Assembly (NCBI GenBank): GCA_965261315.1
Contig: CBDHDM010000017.1
Span: forward strand, 51,967-115,966
DNA: 64,000 nt
Reading direction: 5' to 3'
From: Endozoicomonas sp965261315
Lineage (GTDB): Bacteria; Pseudomonadota; Gammaproteobacteria; Pseudomonadales; Endozoicomonadaceae
Position numbers and translations under genes: made by a program. The notes under the pieces are model-generated. The model had not been told where the DNA came from, did no database searches, and was given only the letters and a program-made list of their open reading frames with translations. The number at the start of each line of letters is the position of its first letter. The stretch's first letter is position 1. This document shows positions 8,982-17,316 of the stretch, one piece after another.

Positions 8982-10022
8982 TCAGCGTCTGTTTGTCATT
9001 ATTTTCAACCAGTGGGCAGAAACATCAAGCATTCGGTTAGCAAACCCCCATTCATTATCAAACCAGCAAAGCAGCCTGACGAGGCGGCTGGCTGATACAT
9101 GGGTTTGAGTACCGTCAACAATGCATGAGCGAGCATCATGGTTGAAATCTACCGAAGCGTGAGGTTCGTTGGTAAAACCCAGTATGCCTTCCAGGCGGCC
9201 ATAGGTTGCCTGCTGCAGAATGCGATTAATTTCTGCTGCTGATGTGTCTCTGCTGACATGTACCGTAAGATCGATACATGAAACATTAATGGTAGGAACC
9301 CGGATCGCGCTGGCTTTAAATCGCCCCCTGAGTTCAGGCAGCAAACGGTTAATTCCTTTGGCAAGACCCGTATCAACCGGAATGATGGAGTGCAGTGCGC
9401 TGCGGGTCAGGCGAAGGTCGTTCTGGTGATAAGCATCGATAACTGGCTGATCATTCATGGCTGAATGGATGGTGGTCATGGAGCCGTACTCAATTCCCAG
9501 GGAATCATTCAACGTTTTGAGCACAGGTACAATACAGTTGGTGGTACAGGATGCGCTGGAGACAATACGGTGCTCAGGGTTTAACTGACCCTCATTGATA
9601 CCATATACGATGGTTGCATCCACATCAGGTTTGGCTGGCTGGGAAAAGAGAAGGCGGGAAGCGCCTCTTTCAATATGGAGTTCGGCAGTGGCTCGATCAT
9701 TAAAAGAACCTGAACACTCCAAGAGCAGGTCAATGTTCAGGTCTCTCCAGTTGATCTTCCGGGGATCCGGTTCGTTAAAAACCCGAATGCGGTCATCGCT
9801 GATACAAAGGTGGCTATCATCTGCGGACACCTGGACAGGAAAACGGCCATGAGTGGTGTCATATCGAGTCAGGTAGGCCAGCGTTTCAATATTGGCAAGT
9901 TCATTGATGGCGACTACTTCCAGTCCGTGAACAGGATTGTAACGATAGTCATTTTCATAGAGCGCACGCAGTACACACTGACCGATTCGCCCATACCCGT
10001 TAATGGCCACCCTGTATGTCAT
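8982..10022 (-). CDS. epd: D-erythrose-4-phosphate dehydrogenase
   Basis: A 346-residue GAPDH-family enzyme. Epd oxidises erythrose 4-phosphate to 4-phosphoerythronate, the first step of the DXP-dependent pyridoxal phosphate pathway. The Rossmann motif INGYGRIGQ is at 7-15. Catalytic Cys159 lies in SASCTTNC and His186 in TTIHSAMNDQPVIDAYH. That last segment and DTTHGRF separate Epd from glycolytic GAPDH, which has a Thr-rich HAYT there. Glycolytic activity cannot be excluded from sequence alone. It stands between tkt and pgk as in related species, but with an exporter gene inserted upstream and a kinase downstream. Confidence 0.9.
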   Translation of the reverse strand: MTYRVAINGYGRIGQCVLRALYENDYRYNPVHGLEVVAINELANIETLAYLTRYDTTHGRFPVQVSADDSHLCISDDRIRVFNEPDPRKINWRDLNIDLLLECSGSFNDRATAELHIERGASRLLFSQPAKPDVDATIVYGINEGQLNPEHRIVSSASCTTNCIVPVLKTLNDSLGIEYGSMTTIHSAMNDQPVIDAYHQNDLRLTRSALHSIIPVDTGLAKGINRLLPELRGRFKASAIRVPTINVSCIDLTVHVSRDTSAAEINRILQQATYGRLEGILGFTNEPHASVDFNHDARSCIVDGTQTHVSASRLVRLLCWFDNEWGFANRMLDVSAHWLKIMTNRR

Positions 10023-10055
10023 CGCTTGTTTTATTCCAGCTGTTGTTGGCGTCAG

Positions 10056-10337
10056 CTATTGTACAGAAAAATATCTGGAATGTGAGTAATCTCTCAGACT
10101 TACACCCCTCCTCACCAGCTGGTCGGTCAACAATAAGCGGGATCGATATCTTGAATGCCTGTGAGGTGCCAGATTTTTTTTCGACAGTTTGAATGCTTCA
10201 TCTCTGTGAGTGGGAAACGTGATGGTTGAATGACTTGATTTATCATCAATAAGTTCGGCTGGAAAGGTTTCACTCTCTGGTCTGGCAACAAGGCATAATA
10301 TGCACATTTCCGATTCAGAGGTTGTTTGACTGATCAT
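10056..10337 (-). CDS. Possible small ORF of unknown function
   Basis: A 93-codon ORF upstream of epd on the same strand. It shows no motif. A run of A residues in the middle (KLSKKN) would let an alternative frame continue to the epd start, so if it is a gene it may also be frameshifted. Base composition and position do not prove coding. Confidence 0.2.
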   Translation of the reverse strand: MISQTTSESEMCILCLVARPESETFPAELIDDKSSHSTITFPTHRDEAFKLSKKNLAPHRHSRYRSRLLLTDQLVRRGVSLRDYSHSRYFSVQ

Positions 10338-10447
10338 CGATTGAACGCTAACTATCCCTTTAAAGACAGACTGTTTGAAGTAGATAAAGCTATTAATAAA
10401 TGTAGAAATATTTTGAACAAAATTGATCGTAAATGAGGTTGAAGTGA

Positions 10448-10490
10448 GCTATTTCAGTGTCCCTGAGCATTTCTTGAACTCTGAAATAGC
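10448..10490. repeat. Perfect 10-bp inverted repeat
   Basis: GCTATTTCAG (10448-10457) and CTGAAATAGC (10481-10490) with a 23-base loop, in the 530-base gap between epd and the exporter gene. It could be a terminator or a protein-binding site; there is no U-run on either side. Confidence 0.45.
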
Positions 10491-10502
10491 CTATTTGACG
10501 TT

Positions 10503-10533
10503 AACAACGCTTCCTTGAGTCTCGTTGTTTTAT
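10503..10533. terminator. Stem-loop downstream of the Bcr/CflA gene
   Basis: AACAACG (10503-10509) and CGTTGTT (10523-10529), followed on the plus strand by TTTT-like sequence. It lies about 20 bases beyond the stop of the minus-strand exporter gene. Confidence 0.4.
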
Positions 10534-10552
10534 TCAGCCTTGATACTGGCCC

Positions 10553-11794
10553 TTACCCAACCGGTAAAGGTTCTTCTATTTCCCCTTCTTTTTTTACCAG
10601 TAGCAGTGAAGCAACAGAGAGTATTCCACAACCTGCCATTACCGCTGCCATGGGAATGGCTGTACCATCATGAAAAAAACCTACCAGTGCTGAGGCGATA
10701 CCACCCATAGTAAATCTCAGGGCACCTGCCAAAGCATTGGCGGTACCGGCAGACTTGGGGAAGAGAGCGAGAGCCAGCGCGTTAGAATTTGGTCCGGTGA
10801 AACCAATGCAGGCGATGTAGCAGGCAATGGGAATCATCAGACCTGGCAATCCGCCCAGTCCGGTTGCTGTGTTGAACAGCAGTAGTAGTGCAGAGACAGC
10901 CGCAATCAAACTGCCTGCCCGCAGAATCGTAAACAGCTTGAACTGCTCAACCAGACGAATATTCACCATGTTGGTAATACCCATGGCCAGAATATTGATG
11001 GCGAACAGAAGCCCGTACTGTTCTGCAGGAATTCCAAACAGCTCGATGTAAACGAACGGTGAGCCGGAAATAAACGCAAACATGCCGCCAAAGAAAAATG
11101 CATGGCATAGGATGCAGCCAATGGCTTCGCGATTTTTAATAATCGTGGTGTAGTTTAAAGCCAGCTGTAACGGAGAGACCATAAGGCGGTCTTCATCTTG
11201 CAGTGTCTCTTTAACCCGCAGGAATGCCAGAACTAATGACAGACAAGCTATTATGGCCAAAAAGATAAACAGGCTTTGCCAGCCGAAGAATTTAAGGATC
11301 TGTCCGCCCAATAGTGGTGCGGCCAGTGGTGCAACGGTCATTACCATCAGAATGGATGATAATGCTTTGGCAACCTGCTCTTTTGGGAAAAGGTCCCGAA
11401 TCATGGCCGGAATAGTGACCATGATGGCAGCGCCGGCCATTGCCTGCAGGACGCGCACAATAATCAGTTGTGTGGCATTGGTGCAGAGTGCGGCAAGAAT
11501 ATTCGTCAGAATATAGAAGATGATCCCGGGGAACATCACGGTTCTCCGGCCGAATCGATCAGCTAAAGGACCATAAACCAGCTGGCTGATAGCAAAGCCA
11601 ATGGTGTAGGCACTCAGTGTGTACTGTATCCGGCTCAGTGGTTCACCCATGCTTTTAGCAATGGCTGGCATGGCGGGTAAATAAAGGTCAATGGCCAGAG
11701 GCCGAACAAGAGCTGTCAGCGCTCCAAGGGTAAGAATCAGGAATAAGCGTTCACGCCTGTCCTCTCTTTTTACAAGATGGGTTGCAGTTGTCAT
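10553..11794 (-). CDS. Bcr/CflA family multidrug efflux transporter (MFS)
   Basis: A 413-residue inner-membrane transporter with about 12 predicted hydrophobic segments. The family signature DLYLPAMP in the first segment and YGPLADRFGRR in the 2-3 loop identify the Bcr/CflA drug:H+ antiporter subgroup of the major facilitator superfamily. The usual charged central loop (RVKETLQDEDRL) is present. The substrate is unknown; relatives export bicyclomycin, chloramphenicol or sulfonamides. It lies between tkt and epd, which are neighbours in related genomes, so it was probably inserted there. About 430 bases separate it from tkt, so it should have its own promoter. Confidence 0.88.
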   Translation of the reverse strand: MTTATHLVKREDRRERLFLILTLGALTALVRPLAIDLYLPAMPAIAKSMGEPLSRIQYTLSAYTIGFAISQLVYGPLADRFGRRTVMFPGIIFYILTNILAALCTNATQLIIVRVLQAMAGAAIMVTIPAMIRDLFPKEQVAKALSSILMVMTVAPLAAPLLGGQILKFFGWQSLFIFLAIIACLSLVLAFLRVKETLQDEDRLMVSPLQLALNYTTIIKNREAIGCILCHAFFFGGMFAFISGSPFVYIELFGIPAEQYGLLFAINILAMGITNMVNIRLVEQFKLFTILRAGSLIAAVSALLLLFNTATGLGGLPGLMIPIACYIACIGFTGPNSNALALALFPKSAGTANALAGALRFTMGGIASALVGFFHDGTAIPMAAVMAGCGILSVASLLLVKKEGEIEEPLPVG

Positions 11795-12160
11795 TTGTCA
11801 GGCTCGTATTATTGGGCAGCCAAGAGCCTTTCTGCGTGTTTCAACAGAATCTGGTTTCGTCCCGAAATGGCGGCGGCTGCATTTACATAAAAATTGTTTG
11901 ATAGCCAGTACTTCTGACTTAAGAGCCGAACCGCTGTAGTGCCTTGAGGTATGAACGACACTGGTTTGTCGTTTTTTGGAGGAGAGTCTTGTTCGCTAAA
12001 TCCAGAGAGTAGCGAAAAGGTGACTACATCGATTTATAGTTTATACGGCTATAAATAATTCTTTCATAAAAGCCGTAAGTGATAAATAGATGAGTACACT
12101 TGTACAAATAGTACTTTACCAAGAATTTACATCAAAGAAGTGCTTAAGCTTTCTCAGAAA
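11795..12160. other. Intergenic region between tkt and the exporter gene
   Basis: About 370 bases with no gene that I can support. It should hold the promoter of the minus-strand exporter gene. The right end runs into the tkt terminator. Confidence 0.4.
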
Positions 12161-12195
12161 AGAAAACGGCAGAAGACGTTAATCTTCTGCCGTTT
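12157..12195 (-). terminator. Strong intrinsic terminator of tkt
   Basis: A perfect 13-bp stem: AAACGGCAGAAGA (12164-12176) with its complement at 12183-12195 and a six-base loop. On the minus strand it is followed by TTTCTTTTCT. It lies about 30 bases past the tkt stop. Confidence 0.85.
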
Positions 12196-12226
12196 ATAGG
12201 GTGGGCTGATCTGATGATTTCAGATA

Positions 12227-14225
12227 TTAGTCGAGCAGCTCTTCTGCTGCCGCCACAATATTCTCAACCGTAAAGCCAAAGTATGGGAACAGGTCTTCAG
12301 CAGGTGCTGATTCACCGTAGGTGGTCATGCCAATAATACGGCCGTCCAGTCCAACGTACTTGTACCAGAAGTCTGCAGCCGCTGCTTCAATGGCAATGCG
12401 TGCAGGTACTTCCAGAGGAAGAACGGACTGCTTGTACCGGGCATCCTGGGCATCGAACACATCGGTCGATGGCATGGATACGACACGCACTTTACGTCCC
12501 TGTCCAGAGAGCGTTGCTTCGGCGTTCATGGCCAGTTCAACTTCTGAACCGGTGGCAATCAGAATCAGTTCCGGAGTACCTCCGCAATCTTTCAGAATGT
12601 AGCCACCACGTTCAACCTGGGCTACCTGCTCATCGGTTCTTGCCATGCATGGCAGACCCTGACGGGAGAAGATAAGTGCACTTGGGCCATCAATGCGTTC
12701 AATGGCGTGCTTCCAGGCAACGGCTGATTCAACCGTGTCGCATGGACGCCAGGCGTTCATGTTCGGTGTCATACGCAGGCTGGCAATTTGCTCAATAGGC
12801 TGGTGGGTTGGACCATCTTCACCCAGGCCGATGGAGTCGTGGGTGTAAACCAGAATAGAGCGCTGCTTCATCAGAGAAGCCATGCGAACGGCGTTACAGG
12901 CGTATTCCATGAAGACCAGGAAGGTGGCACCGTAAGGAATAAAGCCACCGTGCAGGGCAATGCCATTCATCATGGCGGTCATGCCGAACTCACGAACACC
13001 GTAGAACAGGTAGTTGCCATCAGCGTCTTCACGCTTGATACCTTTGGAGCCACTCCAGAGAGTCAGGTTAGAACCGGCCAGGTCTGCAGAACCGCCCAGC
13101 AGTTCAGGAAGCATTGGGCCGTATGCGTTCAGGGTATTCTGGGATGCTTTGCGGCTGGCGACTTTTTCACCTTCCTGCTGGCAGGACTTGATGTAAGCCG
13201 AGGATTTTTCCGCAAAGTCAGCGGGCAGATCACCTTTCTGGCGGCGGGTAAATTCAGCGGCGAGCTCAGGGTATTCAGCCTGATAGGCAGCAAATTTCTC
13301 GTTCCAGGAAGTTTCTTTTGCTGCCCCGGCCTCTTTGGCATTCCACTGACTGTAGATCTCTGAAGGGACTTCAAAAGAGGCGTAGTTCCAGCCGAGACGC
13401 TCACGGGTCAGCTTGATTTCTTCATCGCCCAGTGGGGCTCCGTGACAGTCTTCCTTACCTTCTTTATTCGGTGAGCCAAAGCCAATGATGGTCTTGCAGC
13501 AGATCAGGGTTGGCTTATCTTTTTCTGCACGAGCGGATTCAATAGCCGCTTTGATGGCTTCAGCGTCGTGACCATCAACAGCAGGAATTACGTGCCAGTT
13601 ATAAGCTTCAAAACGCTTGACGGTATCGTCGGTGAACCAGCCTTCCACTTCACCGTCAATGGAGATGCCGTTGTCATCGTAAAATGCGATCAGCTTACCC
13701 AGCCCCAAGGTTCCGGCCAGTGAGCATACTTCGTGGGAGATCCCTTCCATCATGCAGCCATCACCCATGAATGCATAGGTATAGTGGTCAACAATATCAT
13801 GGCCAGGCTTGTTAAACCGGGCTGCCAGCGCTTTCTCTGCAGCGGCCATGCCTACTGCGTTAGCGATACCCTGGGCCCAGAGGACCGGTAGTGGTTTCAA
13901 TGCCTGGCGCATAGCCGTACTCGGGGTGACCTGCCGTTTTTGAATGCAGTTGACGGAAGTTTTTCAGATCCTCAATGCTTAAATCGTACCCGGTCAGGTG
14001 CAGCAAAGAGTAGATCAGCATGGAGCCGTGGCCATTGGACAGAATAAACCGGTCACGATCGACCCACTCAGGATTGGTGGGGTTATGGTTCATGTAGTCG
14101 CGCCAAAGTACTTCAGCAATATCCGCCATACCCATTGGGGCGCCGGGGTGACCGGATTTGGCTTTTTGTACGGCGTCCATGCTGAGGGCGCGGATGGCAT
14201 TGGCAAGCTCACGACGTGAGGACAT
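12227..14225 (-). pseudogene. tkt: Transketolase, one frameshift
   Basis: Transketolase moves two-carbon units between sugar phosphates in the pentose phosphate pathway using thiamine diphosphate. The reconstructed protein is about 665 residues, the usual length. It shows GHPGAPMGMADIAEVLW, SNGHGSMLIYSLLHL, the ThDP/Mg motif GDGCMMEGISHEV...YDDN, EFGMTAMMNG with the catalytic Glu, and GEDGPTHQPIEQ. One extra base in GGGCCC near 13875 breaks the frame at GPLGQGIANAVG. This enzyme is rarely dispensable, so a sequencing error is the simpler reading unless a second copy exists. The ATG at 14225 has CAGGAG about 11 bases upstream. It is followed by a strong terminator, so tkt is probably monocistronic here. 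Confidence 0.92.
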
Positions 14226-14264
14226 GGGAATTAGTGCTCCTGGGGATCTCAGGAGGTTGACAGA

Positions 14265-14345
14265 GAATAGATTGCCCTGCGCGGCAACTGCTCCTGCGTT
14301 GCTCTAGCTCCTGCATCCTTGCAGTCGTGCGGCAATAGCAAGTTG
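14265..14345. repeat. Candidate extragenic repeat upstream of tkt
   Basis: A GC-rich segment of about 75 bases in AT-rich surroundings, with short internal symmetries: GCAAC...GTTGC around 14284-14302, CTGCA...TGCAG around 14311-14325, and GCGGCAA near both ends. It resembles dispersed intergenic repeats in composition, but only one copy is visible in this window. Confidence 0.35.
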
Positions 14346-14371
14346 GTCTAAAAGTTTGCTTTTATTTGTCA

Positions 14372-14488
14372 AATAGCGCGCTATTCTCCTCATAAAATCA
14401 AATTTTTATTCTCAGCTTTCTATTGTCTTCGCTACGGGCGCTATTCTCAGCCAATCTCCCGATCTGTTTAAATTCGTGCGCTATTTTA
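14372..14488. promoter_or_regulatory. Palindrome and GCGCTATT repeats upstream of tkt
   Basis: AATAGCGCGCTATT at 14372-14385 is a perfect 14-bp palindrome. Its half GCGCTATTCTC recurs at 14378 and 14438, and GCGCTATTTTA at 14478, giving intervals of 60 and 40 bases. They lie 150-260 bases upstream of the tkt start and downstream of the translocase gene. A regulator-binding array is plausible; the protein is unknown. Confidence 0.4.
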
Positions 14489-14619
14489 AAGCCTTCACGC
14501 ACAAACTTAAAACAATATGCACAGTTACGTTCCATACTTTAAATATTGGTTGGGTAATCAAGCGACTATGGGGAGTGATTGGTAGCCAGTTTTAAGTGGC
14601 AATACATCGTGACGGGCGC

Positions 14620-16056
14620 TCATAGGTCTGTTCGTGCATGATAGTGCCTGCCTAGCTTCTTAATGGCGACCAGCCAGAGTGCTATCGCCAGGATGAAAGC
14701 ACCTGCCAGCCAGGACATTGCAAGGCTGAGTGAGCCAAATAGAGCGATGAGTATTTGCTGAAAAAATGAGCTTCCTGATTTTCCTACACGGCTGACCACA
14801 AGCTCAATAGCTGCCTTTCCTTTGTATTTTCGTTCAGCATCCAGGGGGACAAAGGTAATCTCCTTGGTGGCATCAAAGAGCGTATATTTTGCGGACTTGC
14901 CGAGGGCGTGGCAGTACATGCCAATCTGTAGACCAATCATGGGGAGGTCAATACAGCATAGGCCCATGAAGTTGACCTGGGTTTTCTGAAACATCGCCAG
15001 AAGAAAAAAGGGAAGGGCTGTTGCTGTCAAGATGACGGGGGTTGCAAAGGCTGCAGCCCACCAACTGATATTTAACAGGGTTGGCGTTAACAGCCCGCAT
15101 AGCAGGCTACCAATACCGTTAATCAGGGCTACTTTCCCCATGAACATCGAGTAATCCGCTTCACTGGGATACAGTTCAACCAGCTGGCTCTTCCAAGCCA
15201 GTTCGACCATATTAATTGCAACGCAGTAGGCCAACATCACCAGGGCGATACTGGCAAGATAGGGACATCGGAAAAGATACCGGGCGCTGGCCATGAGTGG
15301 CAGGTTTGTGGTGGTCTGATTTTCAGAAAGAGATTCTGTTATTTTTTCAGGGGTTAATCGATAGCAGTACTCATTGAGTAACAAGATCAACAGGCCAAAA
15401 ATTACGAAAAGTAATGACAGTGTTTTCAGGCTTTCCTGCCATCCGGAACCTGGGGTAGCGACTTCTCTTGAAACACAGTAGTAAAGTAAAGGGCCTGAAA
15501 TAATGGATGCACTGCTTCCGATCATGGTGATCAGGGGATACTGTCGTGTAGCGCTTTGAGTATTATGAAAATCATTAACGGCCGTCCAAAAAAGGATGCA
15601 GATCACCGCTGAACCCCAAAGCTCAGCCAATGCAAAAAAAAGCGTGAGTGGCCAGTAGTAGAGCATGCCAACAATAAACTGTAAGTGTTCCGGGATCAGT
15701 GGAGAGAGTAAACCAAGCGCAGCCGTTGGGGCGAATGATTCAAGGTTTGGATAAATGATAATGGAAAACAACGGCATCCAAATAAGAAAAGGGATGATCG
15801 CAACAATAAAGAGCATTCTCTTGCTCAGTCGATTTGCAAGAAAGCTGTATGATATTAAAAATACAAAAGCGACAGGCATAACAACACACAGCTTGATAAA
15901 AGGAATAACTTCCGCACCAAGCCGGGTAATTAACAGGGACTCTTTAAGGTTCCAGAGTATGTCAAAGTTAAAAATACAGCAGGACATCATGGCAATTTGC
16001 AGATAAAGCATTGAATTTGAATTGCCTGCAACATCCTTGGAAAACATTTTAGTCAT
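14620..16056 (-). CDS. ATP/ADP translocase (Tlc/NTT family)
   Basis: A polytopic membrane protein of 478 residues with 11-12 hydrophobic segments, related to the nucleotide transporters of Chlamydiae, Rickettsiales and plastids. These usually exchange host ATP for bacterial ADP; some members import other nucleotides or NAD. Family hallmarks: NLKESLLITRLGAEVIPF near the N-terminus, LAELWGSAVICILFW and NDFHNTQSATRQYPL in the middle, and KYTLFDATKEITFVPLD then KGKAAIELVVSRVGKSG near the C-terminus. I prefer the ATG at 16056, with AGGAAGGAA upstream, over an in-frame ATG at 16095 lacking a site. It lies between tkt and the regulator-metK pair, which adjoin in related free-living species, so it is probably a transferred gene. 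Exact substrate cannot be told from sequence. Confidence 0.88.
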   Translation of the reverse strand: MTKMFSKDVAGNSNSMLYLQIAMMSCCIFNFDILWNLKESLLITRLGAEVIPFIKLCVVMPVAFVFLISYSFLANRLSKRMLFIVAIIPFLIWMPLFSIIIYPNLESFAPTAALGLLSPLIPEHLQFIVGMLYYWPLTLFFALAELWGSAVICILFWTAVNDFHNTQSATRQYPLITMIGSSASIISGPLLYYCVSREVATPGSGWQESLKTLSLLFVIFGLLILLLNEYCYRLTPEKITESLSENQTTTNLPLMASARYLFRCPYLASIALVMLAYCVAINMVELAWKSQLVELYPSEADYSMFMGKVALINGIGSLLCGLLTPTLLNISWWAAAFATPVILTATALPFFLLAMFQKTQVNFMGLCCIDLPMIGLQIGMYCHALGKSAKYTLFDATKEITFVPLDAERKYKGKAAIELVVSRVGKSGSSFFQQILIALFGSLSLAMSWLAGAFILAIALWLVAIKKLGRHYHARTDL

Positions 16057-16150
16057 ATACAGCTTACTTTCCTTCCTCCCGCTTACTAGCTGCATAAATA
16101 TAGTGCAGAGAATGGGTTTCTTGTGTCTATTGATTGTATATAAAAATATT

Positions 16151-16179
16151 TTGATATAGGTTTTGGGTCTTGCTAAACT
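16151..16179 (+). promoter_or_regulatory. Promoter of the ArsR-methyltransferase/metK operon
   Basis: TTGATA (16151-16156) and TAAACT (16174-16179) with a 17-base spacer form a sigma-70 promoter about 90 bases upstream of the GTG start. The -35 lies within TTGATATAG, the same site as in the sahH promoter. This shared element is the likely operator of the ArsR-type regulator. Confidence 0.6.
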
Positions 16180-16270
16180 TCATTGTCAGAATACTCAGGT
16201 AAATGAGTCAGTGATGCTTTTTTGAGGCAAGAGGGCGCAAGCGGGTACGAAATGATGGAAAGGATGTCGT

Positions 16271-17242
16271 GTGTTGACTGATGCTTTCGAGCAGCTGGCT
16301 ATGGTGACTAAAGCCAGTGGTGATGTTCTAAGGTTACAGATCCTCCGGGTCTTAAGCACTGAGTCTCTGGGGGTTCTGGAGCTAAGTGGTGTCTTTCAAA
16401 TGCGCCAGCCAGCGATGAGTCACCATTTGAAAGTATTATCTCAAGCGGGGCTGGTCTCAACCCGTAAAGAGGGGAATACCGTTTTCTACCGCCGTGCTCT
16501 GCCGCCTTCTGGTGGTGATGTAGAGGGGTTGGAATGGATTGTGCGTTCAGTGTTTCAGGCTGTGGATTTATTGCCACTTCCGGATGCGTTGTCAGGGCGG
16601 TTACAAGTCATTCGTCAGCAGCGGTCAGAGCTTTCTCAGGTTTTCTTTGCCCGAAATACTGAAGAGTTTCGCCAGCATCAGGAATTGATAGCTGAGCACC
16701 AGCTTTATGCCGAAACGGTATCAGATCTAATTGCGGCGACGACTTTTCCTGCGTTAAATCTTGCGCTTGAGCTTGGGCCTGGAGAGGGGGACTTTCTTGA
16801 AGCACTCTCTACTGCTTTTCAGTCGGTTTATGCCGTGGACAACTCAGAAAAAATGCTGGGTTATTCCCGTAAACGAGCTGAACAGCAAAGACTGAATAAT
16901 ATTTCTTTCACCCACGGTGAAATTCAGTCCCTGAGTGCAATGTCTGGTGAATTCGACTGTGTTGTTGCAAACATGGTTCTGCACCACGTACCCAGCCCTG
17001 CAGATATTTTCCACTGTTCTTCAATGCTGTTGAAACCTGGCGGTAGCCTGTTTATCAGTGAGCTTAGTCAACATGATCAGGACTGGGTAAGAGAGTCCTG
17101 TGGTGATCTTTGGCTGGGTTTTAATGCTGAAGAGCTGACCCAGTGGGCAGATAAGGCAGGATTGGCCAGTGGTGAGTCCCAGTATCTGGGGTTGCGAAAT
17201 GGTTTTCAGATCCAGGTCAGGCGCTTTTTTCTTCCTGAATGA
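16271..17242 (+). CDS. ArsR-family regulator fused to SAM-dependent methyltransferase
   Basis: A 323-residue protein. Residues 1-90 are an ArsR winged helix (FEQLAMVTKASGDVLRLQIL, then FQMRQPAMSHHLKVL as the recognition helix, and a wing ending GNTVFYRRA). From about 145 a class I methyltransferase fold follows, with motif I LELGPGEGDFLEAL, VYAVDNSEKML, and CVVANMVLHHVPSP. The GTG start has AAGGA eight bases upstream. metK follows after 74 bases on the same strand, probably in one operon. An orthologous regulator stands next to metK in Pseudomonas. It likely senses SAM or SAH through the C-terminal domain and controls its own operon and sahH-metF through TTGATATAG sites. That mechanism is inference. 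Confidence 0.88.
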   Translation: MLTDAFEQLAMVTKASGDVLRLQILRVLSTESLGVLELSGVFQMRQPAMSHHLKVLSQAGLVSTRKEGNTVFYRRALPPSGGDVEGLEWIVRSVFQAVDLLPLPDALSGRLQVIRQQRSELSQVFFARNTEEFRQHQELIAEHQLYAETVSDLIAATTFPALNLALELGPGEGDFLEALSTAFQSVYAVDNSEKMLGYSRKRAEQQRLNNISFTHGEIQSLSAMSGEFDCVVANMVLHHVPSPADIFHCSSMLLKPGGSLFISELSQHDQDWVRESCGDLWLGFNAEELTQWADKAGLASGESQYLGLRNGFQIQVRRFFLPE

Positions 17243-17316
17243 TTTGATGACCTGGATCTTTGCTGCACTTCGTTTATAGAAGCGTGGAATCAATTTTATA
17301 AGAGGATTATACGGCT

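Noticed and set aside
8982..10022. Glycolytic GAPDH instead of Epd
   Set aside because: The segment after the catalytic Cys (TTIHSAMNDQPVIDAYH) is of the Epd type, not the GAPDH type, and the tkt-epd-pgk order fits Epd.
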